From Bacillota bacterium (GTDB lineage Bacteria > Bacillota > Clostridia > Lachnospirales > Lachnospiraceae), in assembly GCA_023412855.1 (NCBI GenBank), contig JAEZRJ010000012.1:1-36965 (forward strand): a stretch of 36,965 nucleotides of DNA. Reading direction: 5' to 3'. This document shows positions 1 through 7,636 of this stretch, in pieces. Below the pieces are notes generated by a model. It made no database searches. It had not been told where the DNA came from and saw only the letters and a list, made by a program, of their open reading frames with translations. Both the position numbers and the translations under genes were made by a program. Position 1 is the stretch's first letter; every line of letters starts with the position of its first letter.

Positions 1-75
1 CGCGTAAAGTATGGAGGAGAAAAACAAGCAGATACTGAACCCGTAGCAAATAGCAGCTTTCACCAATTTCTTCAC
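1..75 (-). CDS. Exported protein, N-terminal fragment (runs off the window)
   Basis: A GTG start at 75 follows a good ribosome binding site (ACAGGAG, 8 nt upstream on the minus strand). The 25 visible codons encode a short positive N-terminus (MKKLVKAA) and a hydrophobic stretch (ICYGFSICLFFSSILYA), the typical shape of a signal peptide or N-terminal membrane anchor. The mature part lies beyond the left edge, so no function can be assigned. A terminator-like hairpin at 116-145 separates it from the gene on its right. The reading frame is open to base 1. Confidence 0.6.
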   Translation of the reverse strand, partial: MKKLVKAAICYGFSICLFFSSILYA

Positions 76-115
76 AATACACACTCCTGTCAGGTGTTCT
101 ACTACTATAAATATA

Positions 116-145
116 AAAAAGCGATTCCGTTTAGAACCGCTTTTT
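116..145 (-). terminator. Rho-independent terminator, probably bidirectional
   Basis: A 12-bp stem (AAAAAGCGATTC pairing with GAACCGCTTTTT, one G-U pair) surrounds a 6-nt loop, with runs of A and T on the two outer sides. It overlaps the stop codon of the membrane protein gene that ends at 144, so it should end that transcript. It may also insulate the truncated exported protein gene to the left. Confidence 0.75.
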
Positions 146-737
146 AATACCATCTCGCTTTAAAGTTCTGATATTTATCCACCCATCTGTCTCTTTGCCC
201 GCGTATATCGATGCGGAATGCACGGGTCAACTGAACAATATAATCTACAGTGACAATAGCAAGTATCACTCCGCACACCCGGCTTCCCATGGAAAAGCTC
301 AGACCGTCGATAAAACCAATTACCCTCGAATGCAGAAAAGTGATGATAAACACCGCATACAAGCCCCAGGCAGCCGTACTTTCCAGGCATATGATACCTT
401 TATAATTATATGGCTTATCGTTATAATCCCACCAAACCTCTCCGAACAGCTTAAGCATGAGCTTTCCAACCAAAAACTCGAAAACAGTCGCCATTACAGC
501 TCCCGCCAAATACAATTCAAAATAATGACCGTTTAACGGATGGAGTACAGTATATCCTATCACCGCACCAAAACCGTAAATCGGACAAAAAGGACTTTTT
601 GCAAACCCTCTGTTCGTCAGCTTCTTATTGCACAATGACATATAAATGGATTCTACCAGCCAGCCAAGCATACTGTAGATGACGAATGCCAAAACAAGAT
701 GATAAATATCCGTTCCTAGTATTTCTCTTGTCCACAT
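144..737 (-). CDS. Multi-pass membrane protein, PF06541-type (putative ABC-transporter type IV)
   Basis: The 197-residue protein has several hydrophobic spans (for example LVLAFVIYSMLGWLVESIYM). It has the family hallmarks GWLVES near the N-terminus, then KLTNRGF and PFCPIYGFG, then WWDY and KGIICLEST in the middle. These match the family annotated as putative ABC-transporter type IV (CmpB-like), whose function is not established. The frame stays open to 815, but the upstream codons lie partly in a dispersed repeat (772-883). The ATG at 737 is preceded by GGGGGA at 6 nt, whereas the ATG at 761 has no ribosome binding site. I therefore use 737. The family call is from motif memory; the membrane topology is visible directly. 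Confidence 0.75.
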   Translation of the reverse strand: MWTREILGTDIYHLVLAFVIYSMLGWLVESIYMSLCNKKLTNRGFAKSPFCPIYGFGAVIGYTVLHPLNGHYFELYLAGAVMATVFEFLVGKLMLKLFGEVWWDYNDKPYNYKGIICLESTAAWGLYAVFIITFLHSRVIGFIDGLSFSMGSRVCGVILAIVTVDYIVQLTRAFRIDIRGQRDRWVDKYQNFKARWY

Positions 738-771
738 ATCGAATCCCCCGCTATGAAACATATCATAATTT

Positions 772-883
772 AACAAAAGTGTACCTCGTCCACTTTCGCA
801 GTCAATGTTCGGCAACGCAGCTTTTGTTTGGCACAGCTGCGCATCCTTTTTTTATGTAACAGGAGCACTTTCTTATTACATAA
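772..883. repeat. Dispersed repeat family 3, copy A
   Basis: This stretch aligns along its whole length with 33609-33725. Both copies begin AACAAAAG, return to the inverse CTTTTGTT about 50 nt later, carry the block CAGCTGCGCATCC, and end in an inverted repeat of the type TTATGTAAYARGA / TCYTRTTACATAA. No coding potential was seen. It extends into the non-coding 5' extension of the membrane protein frame. Confidence 0.7.
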
Positions 884-885
884 CA

Positions 886-912
886 AAGTCCTTGATTAAA
901 AACCAAGGACTT
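886..912 (-). terminator. Terminator hairpin after rpsU
   Basis: A perfect 9-bp stem (AAGTCCTTG / CAAGGACTT) with a 9-nt loop lies 14 bp downstream of the rpsU stop. A real T run is lacking on the minus strand, where TTTG follows, so efficiency is uncertain. Confidence 0.6.
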
Positions 913-925
913 GTCGCTCACACAA

Positions 926-1102
926 TTAATTATATTTACGTTTTCTTGCTGCTTCAGATTTCTTCTTGCGTTTTACGCTTGGCTTTTCATAATGCTCTCT
1001 CTTACGAATTTCCTGCTGAATTCCAGCTTTCGCACAGCTTCTTTTAAAGCGACGTAAAGCGCTATCCAAAGTCTCGTTTTCTTTTACGATTACGTTTGAC
1101 AT
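926..1102 (-). CDS. rpsU: 30S ribosomal protein S21
   Basis: A short frame reads MSNVIVKENETLDSALRRFK, then RSCAKAGIQQEIRKREHYEKP, and ends in a basic tail KKKSEAARKRKYN. This is the full 58-residue S21 pattern. S21 is a small, very basic protein of the 30S platform near the anti-Shine-Dalgarno end of 16S rRNA and helps initiation. The start ATG has GGGAGGT upstream with a slightly long spacer of about 11 nt. It has its own promoter at 1205-1232, giving a leader of about 95 nt that contains a palindrome, and a terminator at 886-912. Coding is unambiguous. Confidence 0.97.
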   Translation of the reverse strand: MSNVIVKENETLDSALRRFKRSCAKAGIQQEIRKREHYEKPSVKRKKKSEAARKRKYN

Positions 1103-1181
1103 TCCTACACCCGACCTCCCTTCAGTCCCTTCCTAGCAACACGACTGATTGGGTTTATTCTATTTACGCACAGATATGCTT

Positions 1182-1195
1182 GCATATCGATATGC
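1182..1195. promoter_or_regulatory. 14-bp perfect palindrome in the rpsU leader
   Basis: GCATATCGATATGC reads the same on both strands. It lies just downstream of the predicted rpsU transcription start (about 1198) and overlaps a second small inverted repeat (ATATGC TT GCATAT, 1174-1187). It could be an operator or an RNA hairpin. No function is known to me. Confidence 0.35.
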
Positions 1196-1204
1196 ACAAT
1201 AATG

Positions 1205-1232
1205 ATTATATCACATTTTTTGGAGCAGTCAA
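1205..1232 (-). promoter_or_regulatory. Sigma-A type promoter of rpsU
   Basis: On the minus strand TTGACT (1227-1232) and TATAAT (1205-1210) are separated by 16 bp. The -35 box starts only 8 bp past the coaBC stop, and no terminator lies between them, so rpsU may also receive read-through from coaBC. Confidence 0.8.
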
Positions 1233-1239
1233 CCTATTT

Positions 1240-2445
1240 TTAAAAATTATTTGCGTTTAGCATTATTTGTATTGTATCTATAATTTGTTTTGCGACTTGA
1301 TCTTTGCTCATAAGCGGCAATTCTATGAATTTGTCTGCCATAATCAACGTGACTATGTTGGTATCCACACCAAATCCAGCACCAGCCTCTTTTAGATTAT
1401 TCGCTACTATCATATCTATATGCTTGTTTCGCAATTTTGCTTTGGAATTTTCCAATAAATTTTCTGTTTCCATAGAAAACCCACATAAAAATTGATTTTG
1501 CTTTCGATTATTCCCGAGAAATTGCAGGATATCCTCTGTTCTTTCCAGTGGAATCGTCATTTCATGATCTTTCTTTTTTACTTTTTGCTCCGCTACAAAT
1601 GCAGGACGATAATCTGCCACCGCGGCCGCTTTTATAATAATGTCCTGCTCCTCATAGCAGTCTTTTACTGCTTCAAACATGTCTGCAGCCGTTTCTGTCT
1701 CTATTACCTTCACAAAAAAAGGCTTTGTTATCTCAGTTTTTCCTGTAATAAGGGTGACCTCTGCGCCTCTCTGCATACAATGCTTCGCTATCGCATAACC
1801 CATTTTTCCTGTGGAATGATTTGTCAAAAACCTTACCGGATCGACTTTTTCCCTGGTGGGACCTGCTGTTACCAGCACATTTCTGCCTGTCAGATCTTTT
1901 TCAAATGCTATTTCACGCAAAATATGTTCTAGTAATACTTGTTCCGAAGGCATCTTGCCCACACCGGTATCTCCGCATGCCAGATAGCCGAAGTCCGGCT
2001 CAATCACTTCCATACCGTAATTTCTTAACAATTTTATGTTGTCCTGAACAACGGGATTCTCATACATATTAGAATTCATGGCCGGAACTATGATTTTTTT
2101 GCAGGAACAGGCCATGACAGTGGTCGTTAGCATATCATCGGCAATTCCATGGGCCAGCTTGCCGATAACATTGGCAGAGGCAGGCGCCACAATCACAATA
2201 TCTGCGCATTTGGCAAGGGAAACATGCTCCACATTATATTGAAAATTCCGGTCAAAAGTATCGATGAGACACTTGTTTCCCGTTAAAGTCTCAAAAGTAA
2301 CAGGATGGATAAAGTTCGTTGCATTCTGCGTCATCGAAACAGTGATATTGGCGTTTAGTTTTTTCAGCATACTCGCCAAATTGGCAATTTTATACGCCGC
2401 AATACTTCCGCTTACTGCCAAAATAACATTTTTTCCTTCTAACAT
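1240..2445 (-). CDS. coaBC: Bifunctional phosphopantothenoylcysteine decarboxylase / phosphopantothenate-cysteine ligase
   Basis: This 401-residue protein carries two successive cytosolic steps of coenzyme A synthesis: ligation of cysteine to 4'-phosphopantothenate and decarboxylation to 4'-phosphopantetheine. Residues 1-180 are the FMN-dependent CoaC half, with SGSIAAYK near the N-terminus, the likely catalytic His74 in NVEHVSL, PAMNSNMYENP, and the substrate-recognition flap LACGDTGVGKM. Residues from about 188 are the CoaB half, with VTAGPTREKVDPVRFLTN, a STGKMG nucleotide loop, AAAVADYRP and GFSMET. Length matches the family. The start has AAAGGGG 6 nt upstream. An inserted palindromic element begins only 15 bp upstream of the start codon, separating the gene from alaS. 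Confidence 0.96.
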   Translation of the reverse strand: MLEGKNVILAVSGSIAAYKIANLASMLKKLNANITVSMTQNATNFIHPVTFETLTGNKCLIDTFDRNFQYNVEHVSLAKCADIVIVAPASANVIGKLAHGIADDMLTTTVMACSCKKIIVPAMNSNMYENPVVQDNIKLLRNYGMEVIEPDFGYLACGDTGVGKMPSEQVLLEHILREIAFEKDLTGRNVLVTAGPTREKVDPVRFLTNHSTGKMGYAIAKHCMQRGAEVTLITGKTEITKPFFVKVIETETAADMFEAVKDCYEEQDIIIKAAAVADYRPAFVAEQKVKKKDHEMTIPLERTEDILQFLGNNRKQNQFLCGFSMETENLLENSKAKLRNKHIDMIVANNLKEAGAGFGVDTNIVTLIMADKFIELPLMSKDQVAKQIIDTIQIMLNANNF

Positions 2446-2459
2446 GCCGCCCCTTTACT

Positions 2460-2592
2460 GTTACTGTTCACTCCGTTCGCAGTAACTAATGATTTCTGCA
2501 TTTAAATTCGCTTCGCGAAGCAGAAATCATCTCTCGTATCACGTTCTTACGTAGCTTAACAGCAAGTATTAAGCTACTGTGTGAACAGTAAC
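2460..2592 (-). mobile_element. Palindromic MITE-like element family 1, copy 1 (133 bp)
   Basis: The ends are a perfect 12-bp inverted repeat (GTTACTGTTCAC ... GTGAACAGTAAC). The element is flanked by a perfect 8-bp direct repeat CCTTTACT (2452-2459 and 2593-2600), the signature of transposition. Inside are an arm pairing GTAGCTTAAT with GTTAAGCTAC and a second arm pairing ATGATTTCTGC with GCAGAAATCAT around CTTCGCGAAG and ATTTAAAT. Relative to the copies at 7485 and 30165 it is inverted and lacks about 17 bp. There is no reading frame, so any transposase must act in trans. Confidence 0.85.
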
Positions 2593-2618
2593 CCTTTACT
2601 ATCTTTTATTTTTATATT

Positions 2619-5258
2619 TTAAATAATCTGTGCTTCCAGCACCTTCTCAGATTCTATAATCGCTGCGTCGATGCCCTGCGGATTCTTGCCGCCTGCCTGA
2701 GCCATGTTCGGACGTCCGCCTCCGCCTCCGCCAACGAGAGCCGCAATTCCTTTTATCAGATTGCCCGCATGCGCTCCTTTTGCTACCGCACCTTCTGTCG
2801 CCATAGCTATCAGATTCACCTTGCCCGATTCCTCGGATAAAAGAACGACAACGCCTTCCTTAAGCTTCGCCTTCAGTTGGTCGCCAAGGTCGCGCAAGCC
2901 GTTCATATCCACTCCGGATACCTTGGCCGCTAAAAGCTTCACGCCCTTTATTTCCTTCACTTGATCCATAACATCGCCAAGCGCTTCCTTGGCCGCCTTG
3001 CTCTTCAAAGACTCATTTTCGCTTTGCAGCAGCTTTATCTCCGCCATCAAATGCTCAAGCTTTTCCACGAGGGAAGCCGGAGTCGCTTTTACCGCTTTCG
3101 CCGCCTCTTCCAGCGTCTTTTCCAACTCCGCATAATAATGGAACACACCGGCTCCCGTCAGCGCTTCGATTCTTCTCACGCCTGCCGCCACGCCGCTTTC
3201 GGATATGATTTTAAAAGCAGATATCGCTCCCGTATTGGCCACATGGGTACCGCCGCATAATTCAGTGGAGAAATCCCCCATCTTAACAACACGTACTGTT
3301 TCTCCGTATTTCTCGCCGAATAAAGCCATAGCTCCGCTCTTTTTCGCTTCTTCTATCGTCATGATGCTCGTGAAGACAGGCAGCGACTGTTCGATCTTCT
3401 CATTTACAATCTGCTCTACCTTAGCGATTTCTTCTTCCGTCATAGCTGAAAAATGGCTGAAATCGAAACGGAGTCTGTCTCCATCCACGAAAGAACCAGC
3501 CTGCTCTACATGAGTGCCCAGCACCGTTCGCAGAGCTTTCTGGAGCAAGTGGGTGGCGCTGTGGTTCTTGCATGTATCCGCTCTTCTTTGCTCGTCCACC
3601 GATAAGGTCACTTTATCTCCTACCTTGAACATGCCCTTTTTCACCTTGCCGATATGTCCTACTTTACCGCCCAGCAGCTTCACCGTATCCACCACTTCAA
3701 ATTCAGAATCCCCGGCATAGATTACGCCGATATCTGCACTCTGTCCGCCCATGGTCGCATAGAAAGGGGTCTCTTCTACGAAGATCGTTCCTGTCTCACC
3801 GTCCGTCAGAGCCTCTGCCAGCTCCGTCTCCGTGGTAAGCACAGTGATCCTGGAATCGTGCACCAGTCCTTCATAGCCTACGAACTGAGTCGTAACCATA
3901 GGGTCTATGGACTCATATACCGTAACATCGGCTCCCATATAGTTCGTAGACTTGCGCGCCGAACGAGCTTTTACCTTCTGCTCCTGCATCGCCTCCGCAA
4001 AGCTCTTTTCATCTACTGTAAAACCTTTTTCTTCTAAGATTTCCTTTGTCAGATCAAGGGGAAAACCATAAGTATCATAAAGTTTAAATGCGTCCCCGCC
4101 GGCCAGCTCCTTTACGCCGTCCTTTTCCATGGAAGATTCCATCTCACCGAGAATGACAAGCCCCTGATCGATGGTCTTGTTAAACTTTGCTTCCTCCTGC
4201 GTAAGCACGTTGAAAATAAAGTCCTTCTTTTCTTCCAATTCAGGGTAACCGTCCTTACTTCCTTCGATTACCGTTTTGCTCAAATCCGCAAGGAACTGTC
4301 CTTCCACGCCCAAAAGCCGACCATGTCTTGCCGCACGGCGGATTATCCGCCTAAGCACATAGCCCCGACCTTCATTGGTTGGCATAATACCGTCAGAAAT
4401 CATAAAGGTCGCGGAACGGATATGGTCGGTAACGATGCGGATAGATACGTCCCACTCATATTTCTTCTTATATTCTTTACCGGAAATCTCGCATACCTTT
4501 CTGCTAAGCGCCTGAATGGTATCTACATCGAAAATAGAGTCCACATCCTGCACGACTGTCGCCAGTCTTTCCAGTCCCATTCCCGTATCGATATTCTTCT
4601 GTTCAAGCTCTGCATAGTTACCCTTGCCATCGCTTTCGAACTGGGTAAACACATTGTTCCACACTTCGATATAGCGGTCGCACTCACAGCCCACCTTACA
4701 GTCAGGTTTTTGGCATCCGTATTTTTCCCCGCGGTCATAATAAATCTCCGAGCAGGGACCGCACGGTCCTGAACCGTGCTCCCAAAAGTTATCTTCCTTG
4801 CCAAAGCGGTAAATGTGCTCCGCCGGGATTCCGATTTCTTTATTCCATATATCGAAGGCTTCATCATCCTCCAAATATACCGAAGGATATAATCTATCCG
4901 CTTCCAGGCCAACTACCTCAGTCAAAAACTCCCAGCTCCAGGCAATGGCTTCATGCTTGAAGTAGTCACCAAAAGAGAAGTTGCCCAGCATCTCGAAAAA
5001 GGTGCCGTGGCGGGCCGTTTTTCCTATATTTTCAATATCACCGGTGCGGATACATTTCTGACAGGTTGTTACTCTTTTCCTCGGAGGGATCTCCTGTCCC
5101 GTAAAATACGGTTTTAAAGGAGCCATCCCGGAATTGATCAGCAGCAAACTGTTGTCGTTATGGGGCACCAGCGAAAAGCTCTTCATTGCCAGATGTTCTT
5201 TCCCTTCAAAAAATTCAAGAAACATCTTTCTAAGTTCGTTCACTCCATACTGTTTCAT
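2619..5258 (-). CDS. alaS: Alanyl-tRNA synthetase
   Basis: The cytosolic class II synthetase charges tRNA-Ala and hydrolyses mischarged Ser or Gly. The catalytic core shows SGMAPLKPYFTG, RHGTFFEMLGNFSFGDYFK, GSGPCGPCSEIYYD and GMGLERLATVVQ. The editing domain carries the zinc motif HSATH (His566 and His570) and CGGTH (Cys668 and His672). A coiled segment then leads to the C-terminal DHHA1/C-Ala domain with a Gly-rich GGGGGGRPNMAQAGG. At 879 residues it is full length. The frame also opens two codons earlier at 5264, but AGGA lies 8 nt before the ATG at 5258 and only 2 nt before the ATG at 5264, so 5258 is preferred. It follows glyS closely and is probably co-transcribed. Confidence 0.97.
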   Translation of the reverse strand: MKQYGVNELRKMFLEFFEGKEHLAMKSFSLVPHNDNSLLLINSGMAPLKPYFTGQEIPPRKRVTTCQKCIRTGDIENIGKTARHGTFFEMLGNFSFGDYFKHEAIAWSWEFLTEVVGLEADRLYPSVYLEDDEAFDIWNKEIGIPAEHIYRFGKEDNFWEHGSGPCGPCSEIYYDRGEKYGCQKPDCKVGCECDRYIEVWNNVFTQFESDGKGNYAELEQKNIDTGMGLERLATVVQDVDSIFDVDTIQALSRKVCEISGKEYKKKYEWDVSIRIVTDHIRSATFMISDGIMPTNEGRGYVLRRIIRRAARHGRLLGVEGQFLADLSKTVIEGSKDGYPELEEKKDFIFNVLTQEEAKFNKTIDQGLVILGEMESSMEKDGVKELAGGDAFKLYDTYGFPLDLTKEILEEKGFTVDEKSFAEAMQEQKVKARSARKSTNYMGADVTVYESIDPMVTTQFVGYEGLVHDSRITVLTTETELAEALTDGETGTIFVEETPFYATMGGQSADIGVIYAGDSEFEVVDTVKLLGGKVGHIGKVKKGMFKVGDKVTLSVDEQRRADTCKNHSATHLLQKALRTVLGTHVEQAGSFVDGDRLRFDFSHFSAMTEEEIAKVEQIVNEKIEQSLPVFTSIMTIEEAKKSGAMALFGEKYGETVRVVKMGDFSTELCGGTHVANTGAISAFKIISESGVAAGVRRIEALTGAGVFHYYAELEKTLEEAAKAVKATPASLVEKLEHLMAEIKLLQSENESLKSKAAKEALGDVMDQVKEIKGVKLLAAKVSGVDMNGLRDLGDQLKAKLKEGVVVLLSEESGKVNLIAMATEGAVAKGAHAGNLIKGIAALVGGGGGGRPNMAQAGGKNPQGIDAAIIESEKVLEAQII

Positions 5259-5281
5259 TTCCATAATCCTTTCTTTCGTTC

Positions 5282-6670
5282 TTAAAAGGTAAATTTATCG
5301 GCAAAATATGCGTCGAGGTCAGCAATGGCCACACGTTCCTGATCCATGGAATCGCGGAAGCGTACGGTGACGCAATTGTCCGTCTCGGATTCAAAATCGT
5401 AAGTAATGCAGAACGGAGTTCCGATTTCATCCTGTCTGCGGTATCTCTTACCAATGTTACCTCTATCGTCGAACTCACAGTTATATTTCTTGGACAGCTC
5501 CAGGAATATCTTTTCCGCGCCTTCGTTTAATTTTTTGGACAGAGGAAGCACTCCGATCTTAACCGGTGCCAACGCCGGATGGAAATGGAGTACAGTGCGC
5601 ACATCGCCTTCTCCGATTTCCTCTTCATCGTAAGCTGCACAGAGGAAAGCCAAAACTACGCGGTCCGCACCGAGAGACGGCTCGATAACATAGGGGACGT
5701 ATCTTATGTTCTTCTGGTCATCAAAATATGTCAAATCCTGACCGGAGGTATTCTGGTGCTGAGTAAGATCATAGTCGGTCCTGTCTGCGATTCCCCACAG
5801 TTCACCCCAGCCGAAGGGGAATAAGAACTCGATATCCGTAGTCGCTTTGGAATAGAAGGAAAGCTCTTCCTTATCATGGTCCCTGACACGCATCTCTTCA
5901 TCCTTCATGCCCAGCGTCTTCAGCCAATCGATGCAGAACTGCTTCCAGTAAGCGAACCACTCCAGATCGGTATCCGGCTCACAGAAAAATTCCAGCTCCA
6001 TCTGCTCAAACTCTCTCGTGCGGAAGGTAAAATTGCCCGGAGTGATTTCATTACGGAAAGATTTTCCCACTTGTCCGATGCCGAAAGGAATTTTCTTTCG
6101 GGAAGTTCTTTGTACATTCTTAAAGTTTACGAAGATGCCCTGTGCGGTTTCCGGTCTTAAGTAAACGGTGTTCTTCGCATCCTCGGTCACTCCCTGAAAG
6201 GTCTTGAACATCAGGTTGAACTGGCGGATATCTGTGAAATTATGTTTGCCGCAAGTAGGACAGGGTACGTTGTTATCTTCGATAAACTGCTTCATCTTCT
6301 CCTGTGACCAGCCGTCCACCGAACCATCCAAAGTAACATTATGTTCTGCCGCATAATCCTCGATAATCTTATCCGCACGGAAGCGTTCATGACATTCCCT
6401 GCAATCCATCAAGGGGTCTGAAAATCCCCCCAAGTGTCCCGAAGCCACCCAAGTCTGAGGATTCATAAGTATCGCACAGTCTACGCCTACATTATACTGG
6501 TTCTCCATAATAAATTTCTGCCACCACGCACGCTTTACGTTGTTCTTCAGTTCCACACCAAGGTTACCATAGTCCCATGTATTGGCAAGCCCGCCATAAA
6601 TCTCGGAGCCGGGATATACAAATCCTCTCGCTTTCGCCAGTGCTACTATTTTCTCCATTGTTTTTTCCAT
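5282..6670 (-). CDS. glyS: Glycyl-tRNA synthetase, homodimeric (alpha2) type
   Basis: This 462-residue class II synthetase charges tRNA-Gly in the cytosol. It starts with the typical ARGFVYPGSEIYGGLANTWDYG block. A four-Cys zinc-type pair follows (Cys90, Cys93, Cys137, Cys140). Then come motif 2 region YLRPETAQGIFVNF, GQVGKSFRNEITP and REFEQMELEFF, and motif 3 region YVIEPSLGADR. The C-terminal anticodon-binding domain begins near FHPALAPVKIGVLPL. It is the single-chain type, not the alpha/beta GlyQ-GlyS type. The ATG at 6670 has AGGAGGG 8 nt upstream. No T-box leader is present in the 35-bp gap to the preceding lipoprotein gene. Transcription therefore probably starts at the promoter near 7417-7445, giving a lipoprotein-glyS-alaS operon. 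Confidence 0.97.
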   Translation of the reverse strand: MEKTMEKIVALAKARGFVYPGSEIYGGLANTWDYGNLGVELKNNVKRAWWQKFIMENQYNVGVDCAILMNPQTWVASGHLGGFSDPLMDCRECHERFRADKIIEDYAAEHNVTLDGSVDGWSQEKMKQFIEDNNVPCPTCGKHNFTDIRQFNLMFKTFQGVTEDAKNTVYLRPETAQGIFVNFKNVQRTSRKKIPFGIGQVGKSFRNEITPGNFTFRTREFEQMELEFFCEPDTDLEWFAYWKQFCIDWLKTLGMKDEEMRVRDHDKEELSFYSKATTDIEFLFPFGWGELWGIADRTDYDLTQHQNTSGQDLTYFDDQKNIRYVPYVIEPSLGADRVVLAFLCAAYDEEEIGEGDVRTVLHFHPALAPVKIGVLPLSKKLNEGAEKIFLELSKKYNCEFDDRGNIGKRYRRQDEIGTPFCITYDFESETDNCVTVRFRDSMDQERVAIADLDAYFADKFTF

Positions 6671-6705
6671 GATTACACCCTCCTGCCCGTTTTTACGGAC
6701 GTTTT

Positions 6706-7347
6706 TTATTTAAAAACTATATAATACTTTCCCAAACTTTCCCCGTTCTCGTCGGTATGCATCGCCGCCTCATTCTTACCTAAGGAAACTACATTATCGT
6801 CGAAATACAAGATTTTCCCAAAGGTCTTCACCCGAAACGGCACCTCGGAAATCAATATATGATTCTCTCCCATACCGAGAAGCTCTTCTTTTCCTATACT
6901 TTCCTCATCATTATCCGCACTTGTTAAGATTACATCTAACGAATGCCCCTCGTCATAGGCTTCCTTCACCGTTCCGACAAATAACTGCCTGCTGTCGAAC
7001 TGATTGGAATTATAGTCCGTATATGCTTCTGCCGACGGATATTTCATTGTCACTGTAACAATTCCGTTTTTATTTTCGAATTTATCCACGGATATGTCCT
7101 GCTCCGAATCCCGGTTATACTCCGCGACCTCCGAAAGGATCATGCCTCTCAAATCATCCTCATTATAATAATCGGCAGTGAAATCCTCCGTTATCGTCTC
7201 CACTATGCCGCCGTCTTTTAGGACTTCCATCACCGTATTGGATGAGGCTGCCGCCTGTGCCTTGTTGTCTATATCGCTTCCTCCGCATCCCCATAAAGAG
7301 AGCCCTGTAAAAAGAACTCCCGCTACTGCTCCTATTTTACGCATCAT
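6706..7347 (-). CDS. Putative lipoprotein of unknown function
   Basis: The 213-residue protein opens with a lipoprotein signal peptide: positive MMRK, a hydrophobic core, and a lipobox ending LSLWGC with Cys21 as the lipidation site. The mature part is acidic, predicted extracytoplasmic, and ends with a small beta-rich segment (PFRVKTFGKILYFDDNVVSL). I do not recognise a named domain. The frame is open to 7413, but that ATG coincides with the predicted transcription start and has no ribosome binding site. The ATG at 7347 has GGAGG 6 nt upstream. It probably leads the glyS-alaS operon. Confidence 0.8.
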   Translation of the reverse strand: MMRKIGAVAGVLFTGLSLWGCGGSDIDNKAQAAASSNTVMEVLKDGGIVETITEDFTADYYNEDDLRGMILSEVAEYNRDSEQDISVDKFENKNGIVTVTMKYPSAEAYTDYNSNQFDSRQLFVGTVKEAYDEGHSLDVILTSADNDEESIGKEELLGMGENHILISEVPFRVKTFGKILYFDDNVVSLGKNEAAMHTDENGESLGKYYIVFK

Positions 7348-7416
7348 TTCTGTCCTCCGACACCGGACACTTTCCTTCATGTCCGTTTCTTTCCTCATTA
7401 CATTTACATTCACAAT

Positions 7417-7445
7417 ATTATAGCTGACTTAAGTTTGTTTTTCAA
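7417..7445 (-). promoter_or_regulatory. Sigma-A type promoter of the lipoprotein-glyS-alaS operon
   Basis: TTGAAA (7440-7445) and a perfect TATAAT (7417-7422) are separated by 17 bp on the minus strand. The implied transcription start near 7410 decides the lipoprotein start at 7347. A palindromic element (7485-7633) lies about 40 bp upstream of the -35 box. Confidence 0.8.
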
Positions 7446-7484
7446 TATATAAATTATATCAAAGCATTTCATAGACAATTTATG

Positions 7485-7633
7485 GTTACTGTTCACACAG
7501 TAGCTTAACACTTGCTATTAAGCTACGTAAGAATATGATCCAAGAGTGATTTCTGCTTCGCGGAACGAATTTAAATGCAAAGAGTTTGCATTGCAGAACA
7601 TCATGCATTACTGGGAACGGAGTGAACAGTAAC
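7485..7633 (+). mobile_element. Palindromic MITE-like element family 1, copy 2 (149 bp)
   Basis: It has the same 12-bp terminal inverted repeats as the copies at 2460 and 30165 and a perfect 8-bp direct repeat AATTTATG on both sides (7477-7484 and 7634-7641). The right-hand duplication contains the recO stop codon (TAA at 7637-7639 on the minus strand), so the element landed at the very end of recO. Internal arms include GTAGCTTAAC / TTAAGCTAC and GATTTCTGC / GCAGAACATC. There is no reading frame. Confidence 0.85.
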
Positions 7634-7636
7634 AAT

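Noticed and set aside
738..815. Longer N-terminus of the PF06541-type membrane protein
   Set aside because: The extra codons are partly encoded by dispersed repeat copy A, no ribosome binding site precedes the ATG at 815, and the ATG at 737 has GGGGGA at the right distance.
805..1047. Plus-strand frame across the rpsU region
   Set aside because: It runs antisense to rpsU and through repeat copy A; the minus-strand S21 sequence is unmistakable.
2704..2740. Short glycine-codon run as a simple repeat or CRISPR-like feature
   Set aside because: It encodes the normal Gly-rich C-terminal segment of alanyl-tRNA synthetase.
4523..4912. Second minus-strand frame inside alaS
   Set aside because: It is out of frame with a full-length conserved synthetase and contains no recognised domain.
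6671..6705. T-box riboswitch before glyS or alaS
   Set aside because: The gap upstream of glyS is only 35 bp and the gap before alaS about 24 bp; no T-box structure or sequence is present.
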